The notes beneath the pieces were generated by a model. The model did no database searches. It had not been told where the DNA came from and was given only the letters and a program-made list of their open reading frames with translations. Below, in pieces: positions 17,787 to 26,038 of a DNA stretch of 64,000 bases. Origin of the DNA: Streptomyces sp. NBC_01465 (GTDB lineage: Bacteria; Actinomycetota; Actinomycetes; Streptomycetales; Streptomycetaceae). Numbering within the stretch: position 1 is the first letter of the stretch; each line of letters opens with the position of its first letter. A program made the translations under genes and the position numbers. Location of the stretch: positions 3,410,001 through 3,474,000 of the forward strand of contig NZ_CP109467.1 in NCBI RefSeq assembly GCF_036227325.1, written 5' to 3'.

Positions 17787-18743
17787 GTGAAGGGGATCAC
17801 CGGCGAGCGCGCAGGTTTCCTGAACGGCGTTGCCGCGTACGTGATGTGGGGCCTCGTCCCCCTCTTCTGGCCCCTGCTCAAGCCGTCCGGCGCGATGGAG
17901 ATCCTCGCCCACCGGATGGTCTGGTCCCTCGGAGTCGTCGCCATCGCGCTGCTCGTGATGCGGCGCTGGGCCTGGATCGGCGAGCTGATACGCCAGCCGA
18001 AGCGCGTGGGTCTGATCGCGATCGCGGCCGCCGTCATCAGCGTCAACTGGGGCGGCTACATCTGGGCCGTCAACAACGGCCGGGTCGTCGAGGCCTCCCT
18101 CGGCTACTTCATCAACCCGCTGGTCACCATCGCGATGGGCGTCCTGATCCTCGGCGAGCGCCTCCGCCCCGCCCAGTGGATCGCCGTCGCCACCGGCGCG
18201 TCCGCCGTCCTCGTCCTGGCCATCGGGTACGGGCAGCCGCCCTGGATCTCGCTGATGCTGGCCTTCTCGTTCGCCACGTACGGCCTGGTGAAGAAGAAGG
18301 TCAACCTCGGCGGCATCGAATCCCTCGCCGCCGAGACCGCGATCCAGTTCCTCCCCGCCCTCGCCTATCTGCTCTTCCTCGGCGCGAGCAGCGACGCCAC
18401 CTTCGGCACCCCCGCGCACGGCGCGCTCCTCGCCTCGACGGGCATCGTCACCGCCATCCCGCTGGTCTGCTTCGGCGCGGCCGCGATCCGGGTGCCGCTC
18501 TCCACGCTCGGGCTGCTCCAGTACCTGGCGCCCGTCTTCCAGTTCGGGCTCGGCATCCTGTACTTCCACGAGGCGATGCCGCCCGAGCGCTGGGCCGGGT
18601 TCGCCCTGGTCTGGCTGGCGCTGTCGATCCTGACCTGGGACGCCCTGCGCAACGCGCACCGCAACAGGGCGGAGGCCGCACGCCTCTCGGCGCTGGCCTC
18701 CGCCACCGACCCTGCCACCGTCAGCCGCGAACCGGCTGCCTGA
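17787..18743 (+). CDS. rarD: RarD-type EamA permease
   Basis: This is an EamA/DMT superfamily transporter of 318 aa with ten predicted helices in two repeats. The RarD signature is seen at the N-terminus (GVAAYVMWGLVPLFWPLL, then ILAHRMVWSL) and in WGGYIWAVNNGRVVEASLGYFINPLV. The substrate is not known; the family name comes from chloramphenicol sensitivity. GTG 17787 has GGGGAGGG just upstream. Its last 23 bp overlap the convergent MFS gene tail to tail. Confidence 0.9.
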   Translation: MKGITGERAGFLNGVAAYVMWGLVPLFWPLLKPSGAMEILAHRMVWSLGVVAIALLVMRRWAWIGELIRQPKRVGLIAIAAAVISVNWGGYIWAVNNGRVVEASLGYFINPLVTIAMGVLILGERLRPAQWIAVATGASAVLVLAIGYGQPPWISLMLAFSFATYGLVKKKVNLGGIESLAAETAIQFLPALAYLLFLGASSDATFGTPAHGALLASTGIVTAIPLVCFGAAAIRVPLSTLGLLQYLAPVFQFGLGILYFHEAMPPERWAGFALVWLALSILTWDALRNAHRNRAEAARLSALASATDPATVSREPAA

Positions 18744-20154
18744 TCTCCGCGGCGGGCGCCTCCTCCGTACGCCGCCCGCGCAGCCCGTACGCGGTCACCG
18801 CCGCGCCCAGGACCACCATGGTCAGCGGCACGGCCAGCGCCGCGCGGAAGGCGTCGAGGGTCTCCCCCGGACTCGCGTCCCCGGCCGGCAGCGCCAGCCC
18901 GTACACGGCGGTCACCGCCGAGATGCCGACGGCCGAACCGAACTGCGTGGCGGTGTTCAACAGCCCGCCCGCAAGCCCCTGCTCCTCCTCCGCGACCCCG
19001 TCGGTCGCGGCGATCGTCAGCGGCCCGTACGCCAGGGCGAAGGCCGTGCCGACCAGGGCGAACACAGGGAACATCGCGGCGTACGACCACTCCAGGCCGA
19101 CCTGGAGGAAGGCCCCGTACGCGAGGACCGCGGCGACGAATCCGCCCAGGATCACCCGGGTGTTGCCGTACCTGGCCACCAGGCGCGGGGTGAGCGTCGG
19201 CGCCAGTACGGCGTCGAGGCCCAGGACGAAGAGCGCGAAGGCCGTCTGCGTCGACGACCAGCCGCGCAGCTCCTGCAGATAGAGCGTCGCCACGAACTGG
19301 AAGCCGAAGAAGGCCCCGACGAAGAGCATCGCGCCGAGCCCGGCCCTGACGACCGAGCCCGTACGGAAGATCCCGAGCCGGACCAGCGGCACCACCGTGC
19401 GCCGCTCGACGGCGACGAACCCGCCGATCAGCGCGAGCCCCGCAAGGACGGCTGCCAGGGTCAACTCCCAGCCCCGGGTGCCGTGTTCGAGCCGTACGAT
19501 CCCGTACGCCAGCAGCAGCATGGCCCCTGCGGCGGCGGCCGCCCCCAGCAGGTCGAAGTCCTTCTTGGTGCGTACGGGCCGGGGCCCCTCGGCGGGCACG
19601 ATGCGTACGGCGGCCGCCAGGAGCGCCCCCGCGAGCACGACCGGCGCGAAGAAGACCCACCGCCAGCCGATCGCGGTGAGCACCCCGCCGATGACCAGGC
19701 CGAGCGAGAAGCCCCCGGCGGCCGTCCCCGCGAAGACGAGGAGCGCCTTGTTGCGCTGGGGCCCCTCGGCGTACGAGGTGGTGATGATCGACATCGCGGC
19801 GGGCGTCATGAAGGCCGCGGCGACCCCGGTCACGAAGCGGGCGACGATCAGCATCCAGCCCTCGGTGGCGAAGCCGCCCAGGCTGGAGAAGACGAGGAAG
19901 ACCGCGAGCCAGGCCAGGAACATCCGGCGGCGCCCGAGCAGATCGGCGGCCCGCCCGCCGAGGAGGGTGAAGCCCGCGTAGCCGAGGACGTACGCGCTCA
20001 TCACCCAGGCCGCCGTGTCCGTCGGCAGCTCCAGATCGGATCTGATGGAGGGGATCGCGACGGCGAGCATCGCGATGTCGATGCCCTCCAGGAAGATCGT
20101 GCCGCTGAGGACGAGGAGGAGTGCCCAGGCGCGGGTGGACATGGTTTTTGGCAT
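18721..20154 (-). CDS. MFS drug-efflux-type transporter (DHA2-like, 14 helices)
   Basis: This 477-aa major facilitator has about 14 hydrophobic segments. Motif A (GGRAADLLGRRRMFLAW) follows helix 2. LAVAIPSIRSDLELPTDTAAWVMSAY is the usual N-terminal pattern of EmrB/QacA-type exporters. It is divergent from an HxlR regulator at 20256, which is its probable repressor. An AGTTAC...GTAACC dyad in the spacer (20191-20226) is a weak operator candidate. Start ATG 20154, or ATG 20142. Confidence 0.88.
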   Translation of the reverse strand: MPKTMSTRAWALLLVLSGTIFLEGIDIAMLAVAIPSIRSDLELPTDTAAWVMSAYVLGYAGFTLLGGRAADLLGRRRMFLAWLAVFLVFSSLGGFATEGWMLIVARFVTGVAAAFMTPAAMSIITTSYAEGPQRNKALLVFAGTAAGGFSLGLVIGGVLTAIGWRWVFFAPVVLAGALLAAAVRIVPAEGPRPVRTKKDFDLLGAAAAAGAMLLLAYGIVRLEHGTRGWELTLAAVLAGLALIGGFVAVERRTVVPLVRLGIFRTGSVVRAGLGAMLFVGAFFGFQFVATLYLQELRGWSSTQTAFALFVLGLDAVLAPTLTPRLVARYGNTRVILGGFVAAVLAYGAFLQVGLEWSYAAMFPVFALVGTAFALAYGPLTIAATDGVAEEEQGLAGGLLNTATQFGSAVGISAVTAVYGLALPAGDASPGETLDAFRAALAVPLTMVVLGAAVTAYGLRGRRTEEAPAAEIRQPVRG

Positions 20155-20255
20155 GACTGTCTCCTGCTGAAGTGCTGTTCAGGGATGGGCAGTTACTGAT
20201 CGGGGGGTCGGTTCCCTCTTGTAACCACTCCGATCCTGCGGCAGCATCGGCAGAC

Positions 20256-20714
20256 ATGGAAGAAGGCACTTTGAAGTCACCGAGTCACTGCGAAGTGACC
20301 ATCGGCCAGGCCGACGAGTACGGCGACACCGACCCCTATCAGTGGGACACCCGCGAGGACTGCGAGGTGCGCCAGATCCTCGACCGGATCGCCGACAAGT
20401 GGTCACTGCTCGTGATCGCCCTGCTCGACCGCCGCGTCTGGCGCTTCAGCGAGCTGCGCCGCGAGATCGACGGCATCAGCCAGCGGATGCTGACCGTGAC
20501 CCTGCGCCAGCTGGAGCGCGACGGGCTGGTGAAGCGGACCGTGCATCCGGTCGTCCCGCCGCGCGTGGAGTACGAACTGACCGCGCTGGGGCGGACGTTG
20601 CACACCACCATCCGCTCGCTGGTCACCTGGACCGAGAGCCACCAGAGCGAGATCGCGGAGGCCCGCGCCGACTACGACGTGCGCGAGGCGGCCGCGGCAG
20701 AAACGGCCGCCTAG
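20256..20714 (+). CDS. HxlR-family transcriptional regulator
   Basis: This is a 152-aa winged-helix regulator. The HxlR core is clear: CEVRQILDRIADKWSLLVIALL, FSELRREIDGISQRMLTVTLRQLERDGLV and PPRVEYELTALG. It has an N-terminal extension of about 35 residues compared with the shorter HxlR at 16348. It likely represses the divergent MFS exporter. ATG 20256 has no strong ribosome site, but the frame upstream lacks a better start. Its stop overlaps that of the convergent TetR gene (shared CTAG). Confidence 0.87.
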   Translation: MEEGTLKSPSHCEVTIGQADEYGDTDPYQWDTREDCEVRQILDRIADKWSLLVIALLDRRVWRFSELRREIDGISQRMLTVTLRQLERDGLVKRTVHPVVPPRVEYELTALGRTLHTTIRSLVTWTESHQSEIAEARADYDVREAAAAETAA

Positions 20715-21313
20715 GGCTTGACCGTACGGGCGCCCAGGGCCCGCAGCACATGGTCGATGAGCTGGGCGATGCGCTCCGGGTCGTGGTTCGGCCTGCGGAG
20801 TGTGTGGCGGTAGTAGAGGGGTCCGTAGAAGAGCTCCACGGCCAGGTCCAGGTCGGCGTCGGTCGGGAGTTCGCCCTGGTCGACGGCGCTGAGCAGGCGG
20901 ATCTTGGCGGCCCGTACGCGGACGTCGACGAACTCCTCCTGGACGGCGCGGCACAGCTCGTCGTCGTACTGGATCTCGGTGAGGATGCCGGCGTACGCGG
21001 GTCCCAGCGGCGGGTTGGCGAGCTGGCGCACGATCCCGTTCATCTGGGCGCGGAGGTCGGCGGCGAGATCGCCGGTGTCGGGGAACGGGGTCGTCAGGAC
21101 CACCGCGTCGGTGATCGCTTCGAGCAGGATCGCGCCCTTGGACGCCCACCAGCGGTAGATCGTCTTCTTGCTCACACCGGCACGGGCGGCGATGGCCTCG
21201 ACCGTGGTGCGGGCGTACCCCTTCTCCGTGCAGAGCTCGGTGGCGGCAGCCAGGATCGCCTGCCGTGATCGCTCGCTGCGGCGTGCGGGGTTGGGCGGAA
21301 CCACGTTGCTCAC
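20711..21313 (-). CDS. TetR-family regulator
   Basis: This 200-aa TetR-type regulator has an N-terminal helix-turn-helix: RQAILAAATELCTEKGYARTTVEAIAARAGVSKKTIYRWWASKGAIL. The C-terminal domain resembles TetR_C_11/AcrR types (ELFYGPLYYRHTL). It starts at GTG 21313. A palindrome, CG-N-TACGTA-N-CG (21346-21357), lies about 33 nt upstream and could serve autoregulation. The target gene is unclear. The nearest candidates are the ABC transporter genes upstream on the same strand. Confidence 0.88.
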   Translation of the reverse strand: MSNVVPPNPARRSERSRQAILAAATELCTEKGYARTTVEAIAARAGVSKKTIYRWWASKGAILLEAITDAVVLTTPFPDTGDLAADLRAQMNGIVRQLANPPLGPAYAGILTEIQYDDELCRAVQEEFVDVRVRAAKIRLLSAVDQGELPTDADLDLAVELFYGPLYYRHTLRRPNHDPERIAQLIDHVLRALGARTVKP

Positions 21314-21359
21314 TACTGGAGTCTATGGGGAGGTACTGGGGAGAACGATACGTAGCGTG

Positions 21360-21388
21360 TTGACAGCGGAAGGTCAAAATCCGAGAAT
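21360..21388 (+). promoter_or_regulatory. Orphan housekeeping-type promoter
   Basis: TTGACA (21360-21365) and GAGAAT (21383-21388) are separated by exactly 17 bp, a good match to the main vegetative sigma factor consensus. It points rightward, yet no rightward gene lies downstream. The next coding DNA is the ABC permease on the opposite strand. Confidence 0.5.
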
Positions 21389-21394
21389 GAGCGT

Positions 21395-21465
21395 CCGAGG
21401 AAACGGTACGTGTCGTGTCGGGCCGCGTCGGGGGACGGCTTCTCCGCCACGGCACGTACCGCCTC
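21395..21465 (+). ncRNA. Candidate structured small RNA (or transcription terminator)
   Basis: A 14-bp inverted repeat (21404-21417 with 21448-21461, one G-U wobble) encloses a 30-nt loop that contains a smaller CCG-C-GTC/GACGG hairpin. It lies directly downstream of the orphan TTGACA-N17-GAGAAT promoter. The transcript would point at the 3' end of the ABC permease gene on the other strand. Alternatively, the hairpin is the terminator of that leftward operon, whose stop is at 21502. There is no T-run on either side. Confidence 0.35.
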
Positions 21466-21501
21466 GGACCCTCGTATCCGGCGCTTCGTGGCCTCAGAAC
21501 T

Positions 21502-22377
21502 TCAGGCGGCGATGTCCTTCGCCGAGAAGCGCGCCCAGGCCGCGGAGCCGAAGACGGCCGCGTACAGCCCCTGCAGCCCCAGGTTCTTGAGGATCTGATC
21601 CCAGTAGACCGGGTCGCGCAGCAGGTCCGCGAAGGACAGCCAGTAGTGCGGGAAGAGATACGGGTGGACCGCGTGCAGCTGCGGGATCTGGTCCACGATC
21701 TGCACCGTGATCAGCAGGCCGACGGTGGCCGCCATCGCCGCGATGCCGCTGTTCGTGAGCGTCGAGATGAAGAGCCCGAGCGCTGCCACTCCGATGAGTG
21801 ACGCGGCGACGACGAGCGCGATGAGGAAGGCGCGGCCGAGCCCCTGCGAGAGCGAGATCTGGGTGCCGGAGAGTGTGGTGACGTCGTCGAGCGGGAAGAG
21901 CACGGCACCCGTGGAGAGCGCGGCCAGGGCCACGACGAGCGTCGCGATCAGGCAGAACGTGAGCGTGGAGACGTACTTGGCGAACAGCAGCCGGGTGCGG
22001 CCGGCCGGCGCGACCAGGAGATAGCGCAGGGTTCCGGAGTTGGCCTCGCCCGCGATCGCGTCGCCCGCGATGACGCCGATCGCCATCGGGAGGAAGACCG
22101 GGAGGGTCGCGGCCAGGGCGGCGAAGACCAGGAACAGGCCGTTGTTGGTGATCTGGGCGATGAAGGCGGGGCCTTCGCCGTTGTTCGGACTGCCGGCGGT
22201 GCCGCCACTGCCGGTCTCGATCTTGACGGCCACGCCGATGAGGATCGGTACGGCGGCCAGGCAGGCGAGCAGCGCGAGCGTGCGCCAGCGGCGGAGCGTG
22301 GTGACGATCTCGGAACGGAACAGCCCCAGGGAACGCAGCGCGCGGGGCGTTGCTCTGAGCTCAGCCTGCGACATCAA
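21502..22377 (-). CDS. ABC transporter permease (ABC-2 type)
   Basis: This 291-aa membrane protein has six hydrophobic segments and a periplasm-side loop after the first. It matches the ABC-2/NatB-like permease layout (FRSEIVTTLRRWRTLALLACLAAVPILIG, GDAIAGEANSGTLRYLLVAPAGRTRLL). It pairs with the ATPase gene directly upstream; the two overlap by 17 nt. The exported substrate is unknown. The same cluster ends upstream in a LolA-like lipoprotein-carrier gene. Confidence 0.88.
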   Translation of the reverse strand: MMSQAELRATPRALRSLGLFRSEIVTTLRRWRTLALLACLAAVPILIGVAVKIETGSGGTAGSPNNGEGPAFIAQITNNGLFLVFAALAATLPVFLPMAIGVIAGDAIAGEANSGTLRYLLVAPAGRTRLLFAKYVSTLTFCLIATLVVALAALSTGAVLFPLDDVTTLSGTQISLSQGLGRAFLIALVVAASLIGVAALGLFISTLTNSGIAAMAATVGLLITVQIVDQIPQLHAVHPYLFPHYWLSFADLLRDPVYWDQILKNLGLQGLYAAVFGSAAWARFSAKDIAA

Positions 22378-23296
22378 AACCCTCTCCGGTGAGTGCCACG
22401 AAGGCGTCCTCCAGGCTCGCGCGCTCCATGCCGAAGGAGCGGACGCGGACGCCTGCGCGGACGAGTGCGGCGTTCAGGTCCGCCAAGTCGCCGTCTCCGG
22501 GCGGCGGTTCGGCGGTGATGCGATGCTCGGTGACGGTGACGTCCGTCGCACCGAGCTCCTTGAGGACGCGGGCCGCGTCGGCGGGGTCGGGCGTGGTGAC
22601 GGCGAGGCGGCTGCGTGCCGCGAGCTCGGCGACCGGGCCCTGGGTGATGAGGCGGCCCTGGGCCATGACGGCGGCGTGGGTGCAGACCTGCTCGATCTCG
22701 TCGAGGAGGTGCGAGGAGAGGAAGACGGTGGTGCCGTCGGCGGCCAACTCCCTGATGAGGGCCCGGATTTCGCGCATGCCCTGCGGGTCGAGGCCGTTGG
22801 TCGGCTCGTCCAGGACGAGGAGCTCGCGGGGCTGGAGGAGGGCGGCGGCGAGACCGAGGCGCTGCTTCATGCCGAGGGAGTACGCCTTGGACTTCTTGCC
22901 CGCGGCGGCGGTGAGCCCGACCCGGTCGAGGGCGGTCTCGACGCGGGTGCGGCGCGTACGGGGGTCGGCGTCGGGGTCGGCCGCGTCGTAGCGGATCAGG
23001 TTGTCGCGGCCGGAGAGGAAGCCGTAGAGGGCGGGACCCTCGATGAGCGCGCCGACGCGGGGCAGGACGGCGCGGGATGCGGCGGGCATGGGGCGGCCGA
23101 GGAGGCTCGCGGTGCCGGAAGTTGGCGCGATGAGGCCCATCAGCATGCGGATGGTGGTGGTCTTGCCGGAGCCGTTGGGCCCGAGGAAGCCGAAGACGCT
23201 GGCGCGGGGGACGGTCAAGTCGAGCTGGTTCACGGCGAGTTGGCCGCCGCGGAAACGCTTGGTGAGGCCGCGGGTCTCTATGACGGAGTCGGTCAT
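22361..23296 (-). CDS. ABC transporter ATP-binding protein
   Basis: This is a 311-aa ATPase. Walker A is GPNGSGKTT, the signature is YSLGMKQRLGLAAALL and Walker B is LLVLDEPTNGLDP; the D-loop and switch His (LSSHLLDEIEQ) follow. The C-terminal 80 residues are the DUF4162-like extension found in exporters of the NatA/DrrA type. ATG 23296 has AGGGGG upstream. I reject the longer open frame, which is Gly/Arg-rich. It is coupled to the permease by overlap. Confidence 0.92.
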   Translation of the reverse strand: MTDSVIETRGLTKRFRGGQLAVNQLDLTVPRASVFGFLGPNGSGKTTTIRMLMGLIAPTSGTASLLGRPMPAASRAVLPRVGALIEGPALYGFLSGRDNLIRYDAADPDADPRTRRTRVETALDRVGLTAAAGKKSKAYSLGMKQRLGLAAALLQPRELLVLDEPTNGLDPQGMREIRALIRELAADGTTVFLSSHLLDEIEQVCTHAAVMAQGRLITQGPVAELAARSRLAVTTPDPADAARVLKELGATDVTVTEHRITAEPPPGDGDLADLNAALVRAGVRVRSFGMERASLEDAFVALTGEGFDVAG

Positions 23297-23380
23297 CGCG
23301 TGTCCCCCTCGTGAGCGTCGCCCGGTGCGGCCCAGGCTAGCGGGGTCCGCGCGACAGGGTGCGACCCCGCCAGCGCAGAC

Positions 23381-23430
23381 CCCCACCGGGGCTCCGCCCC
23401 GGACCCCGCTCCTCAATCGCCGGAGGGGCT
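23381..23430. repeat. Dispersed Streptomyces intergenic repeat with hairpin
   Basis: The run CCGGGGC-TCC-GCCCCGG (23386-23402), followed by ACCCCGCTCCTCAATCGCCG and GAGGGGCT, is a sequence I know as a frequently repeated intergenic element in Streptomyces. The 7-bp stem may also terminate the LolA-like gene, whose stop is at 23430. Confidence 0.6.
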
Positions 23431-24656
23431 CAATTTGCGTTGGCCGCTGCCACCAGCGATGCCTTGTCGACCGCGCCGACGTAGATCTTGCCGTCGTCCG
23501 TCATCAGCGCGTTGATCAGGCGCGTGTGGAACACCGTGCCCGAGCCGAACTTGCCCGTCACCTTGTCGCCGAGCGAGTCCAGGAACCTCTGCGCGTCGCC
23601 GGAGCCCTTGCCGCTCCCCTTGCCCTGGTCCGGGGCGTTCAGGCCCTGGCCGCCCGTGTCGAAGGACGCGATCGACGTCCAGCCCTTGCCGATCACCTTC
23701 ATCCCGTCGCCCTTGTCGAAGCCCTTGCCGAGGTCGGAGCCCTTCGCCCGGTCCAGGCCCTCGGGCGCCTTCTGCTCGTCGCCCTCCGTCACCTTCGCGC
23801 CCTTCGGCGGGGTGAAGTCGAACGTGGAGGCCGAAGGCTTCGAGAAGTCCACCCTCGTGAAGCCCGCGTCCACCACCGCCTTGCCGCCCCCGCTCGGGGT
23901 CAGCGTGAACTTCAGCGGGGTGCCGGTCTTCGCGTCGACCGCGATCCGGATCGCACCCACCGTCGTACCCGACTGCTTGGGCGTGATGAGGAGTTGGTAC
24001 GCGTCCCGGCCGGCCACCTGCGCCGTGCCGTCGACCGTGACCGACGTCGTCGGGTCCGCGGCCTTCAGCGCCTCGTCGGCGAGGGCCTTCGGGGTCATGT
24101 CGGCGCCCGCGCTCTTCTCGGGGCTCGCGGCGGACTTCTCCGTCGTCGCGTGGAACGCCTCGTTGGACTTGGAGTCGTAGCCCCAGATGTCCTTGCCGTT
24201 GTGGATCAGGCTGTACTCGGCCGCGTTCTCCAGGATGGAGACCTTCTGCCGGTCAGGACCGTCGGCGGCGATGCGCAACGTGTGCGTACCGGCGGCGAGT
24301 TCGGTCAGTTTCGACGTGGGCGAGGCCGATCCGCCCTTGTCCCCGCCGGATGCTCCGCCGGGTGCGAAGGAGCCGCCCCCGAGGCCGCCCAGCGACGGCA
24401 GGCCGAGGTCCGTGCTGACCTTGACGTTGCCGGACAGCTGCTCGGTGTCCGAAGCGGCGATCTTGGCGATGAGTTCTTCTGCGGTGATCTTCGGCAGATT
24501 GGGGTCACCCGAGCTGGCGAGCGCCGGCACGAGGCCGATGGTCGCCGCCGCCACGCCGGCAATCGCGACCGGGACGAGATAGCGTGCCGCCTTCCGGCGC
24601 CCCGCGGCCAGGTCCGTGGCCTCTTCGGTGGCCTCTGCGCTGTCGTTCGGTGCCAT
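23430..24656 (-). CDS. LolA/RseB-like exported protein
   Basis: This 408-aa protein has an N-terminal basic stretch and one hydrophobic helix (about residues 20-45, ending PALASSG), so it is exported or membrane-anchored. The rest resembles the LolA/LppX/RseB beta-fold seen in actinobacterial LolA-family or DUF2092 proteins: ELIAKIAASDTEQLSGNVKVSTDLGLPS, a Gly-rich linker, then GKDIWGYDSKSNEAFHAT and GRDAYQLLITPKQSGT. These bind lipophilic molecules or act as sigma-factor pathway sensors; which applies here is open. ATG 24656 has GGAGGG upstream. It precedes the ABC transporter on the same strand with a 133-bp gap. Confidence 0.75.
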   Translation of the reverse strand: MAPNDSAEATEEATDLAAGRRKAARYLVPVAIAGVAAATIGLVPALASSGDPNLPKITAEELIAKIAASDTEQLSGNVKVSTDLGLPSLGGLGGGSFAPGGASGGDKGGSASPTSKLTELAAGTHTLRIAADGPDRQKVSILENAAEYSLIHNGKDIWGYDSKSNEAFHATTEKSAASPEKSAGADMTPKALADEALKAADPTTSVTVDGTAQVAGRDAYQLLITPKQSGTTVGAIRIAVDAKTGTPLKFTLTPSGGGKAVVDAGFTRVDFSKPSASTFDFTPPKGAKVTEGDEQKAPEGLDRAKGSDLGKGFDKGDGMKVIGKGWTSIASFDTGGQGLNAPDQGKGSGKGSGDAQRFLDSLGDKVTGKFGSGTVFHTRLINALMTDDGKIYVGAVDKASLVAAANAN

Positions 24657-24827
24657 GTGTGCCCTCCGTGGTCGGCGGCGCTCCGTCCGGTTGCACTCGT
24701 CCACCCCTCGCCGCCATTCTCACCCGAATTGGTGTGGTGTGGTGCTCTCTATCCGACCAAATCGGCCACGGGAAAGCGTCAGACCGCGGGAGCAACTCCG
24801 CGTACTGCTATGGGATGACACGGAGGC

Positions 24828-24863
24828 GCCGGCGCTCCCCCGTCCAGTAGGGGTCGCGCCGGC
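24828..24863 (-). terminator. Terminator after the CHRD gene
   Basis: The stem GCCGGCGC/GCGCCGGC, with an inner CCCC/GGGG and an 8-nt loop, lies 17 nt downstream of the CHRD-gene stop (24880). No T-run is present, as is usual in Streptomyces. Confidence 0.6.
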
Positions 24864-24879
24864 ACCTGCCCCGGACCGG

Positions 24880-25860
24880 TCAGCGCCGGACGAAGACGTA
24901 GTCCGCGAAGTACGGGACCCCCACGACCGCCCCCGGGCTGCACGCCCCGGCCGGTGCGACGCCGCCCACGGTGTTCAGCCGGAAGATCTCGCCCGTACGG
25001 GAGAGCAGCCCGCCACCGCGTCCTGCCTGCGTCGCCCGCAGATCCAGTTCGGGGATGTTGCGGTCCCCGTTGGGCGTCTTGGTGATCACCGCGCCCGTGA
25101 CGGCGCTGCGGTCCTGGGCGCGCCAGGCCGGGGTGCCGGAGTTGGGGGCGGTGAAGAAGTGCTGGATGTTCCCGCCGAGCGTGGCCCTTACATCGCGCTG
25201 GAGGAACGCGAACTTCCCGTCGTCGCCCTTCTTGCATTCGTAGATCTGCCGGCCCTGGACCACCGAGGCCTGGAAGTTGGCCGCGGCGTCCGAGAAGTCG
25301 TCGGTCCGGGTGACCTTGTGGAGCTGGCCGCGCACGGCGCCGCCGGGGAACTGCTCGGTGTGCAGGTTGGCGTAGAAGCTCGTCGGGTCGCTCTTCAGCG
25401 CGGTCAGCAGCGCCTTGTCCTTCACCCGGACCGTGCCGGTGACGCGCTGGTCGTGCGAGCGCCCGAGCAGACCGCCGAAGTCGATCCTGACGTCGCCGTT
25501 GGTGCCGCGTACGCCCTGGTGGATGTGGAGCATGGTGGGCTTCCCCGTGGCCCGCCACTTGACGGTGACGGAGACCCGGTCGCCCTTGACCTTGACGAAC
25601 TCCAGAGCGACTCCGTCGGGGTCCCCGACGGCGGGCTTCCCCTGCACCGGCACCTCGTTGGCGCCCCGCATCGACGCGACGAAGAGGTCGCCGCCGCTGC
25701 TGTGGTCGGTGGTGGTCCCGCTCTGTACGGCGACCCCGGTGCCGTGCCCCTCGTGCTGCGCGTTCCCGCTGTCCGCCGAGGCCGGCAGTACCGCGAAGGT
25801 GATGCCCGCCGCCGCGGCGACGGCGGTCGTACCGACAACGATGGCCTTGGTGCGCTTCAT
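24880..25860 (-). CDS. Exported CHRD and DUF3455 domain protein
   Basis: This is a 326-aa secreted protein. The signal peptide is residues 1-29 (KRTKAIVVGTTAVAAAAGITF, then PASA). A CHRD domain spans about residues 55-185 (MRGANEVPVQGKPAVGDPDG, LHIHQGVRGTNGDVRIDFGG, NLHTEQFPGGAVRGQL). A DUF3455-like half follows from about residue 195 (GRQIYECKKGDDGKFAFLQ, FFTAPNSGTPAWRAQDRSAV). The role is unknown; CHRD domains are thought to bind other proteins or polysaccharide. ATG 25860 has GGGGAG 8 nt upstream. It is divergent from the COG4315 lipoprotein and shares its promoter region. Confidence 0.85.
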   Translation of the reverse strand: MKRTKAIVVGTTAVAAAAGITFAVLPASADSGNAQHEGHGTGVAVQSGTTTDHSSGGDLFVASMRGANEVPVQGKPAVGDPDGVALEFVKVKGDRVSVTVKWRATGKPTMLHIHQGVRGTNGDVRIDFGGLLGRSHDQRVTGTVRVKDKALLTALKSDPTSFYANLHTEQFPGGAVRGQLHKVTRTDDFSDAAANFQASVVQGRQIYECKKGDDGKFAFLQRDVRATLGGNIQHFFTAPNSGTPAWRAQDRSAVTGAVITKTPNGDRNIPELDLRATQAGRGGGLLSRTGEIFRLNTVGGVAPAGACSPGAVVGVPYFADYVFVRR

Positions 25861-25952
25861 GACAGATTCTCCCCGTACCGGCGCCGACGCCCCCTGCGTC
25901 AGCTTCTGGGCATGGGTACGGATCGAATCTCACCCTGGACTCAATCCAATAA

Positions 25953-25968
25953 TGTGACCTGGCTCACA
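25953..25968. promoter_or_regulatory. TGTGA-N6-TCACA operator shared by the divergent exported genes
   Basis: TGTGACCTGGCTCACA is a perfect dyad with the TGTGA-N6-TCACA layout of Crp/Fnr-type sites. It also matches 11 of 13 fixed positions of the Rex operator TGTGAACNNNTTCACA. A second palindrome, CTCAC-A-GTGAG (25963-25973), overlaps it. It sits 70 bp before the lipoprotein start and 92 bp before the CHRD gene start. Confidence 0.55.
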
Positions 25969-26038
25969 GTGAGTGCACAGGCTCCGGAATCCGTACCCCC
26001 GGGTGAGAGCAAGAACGGCACCACTTAGGGGGAACGCC

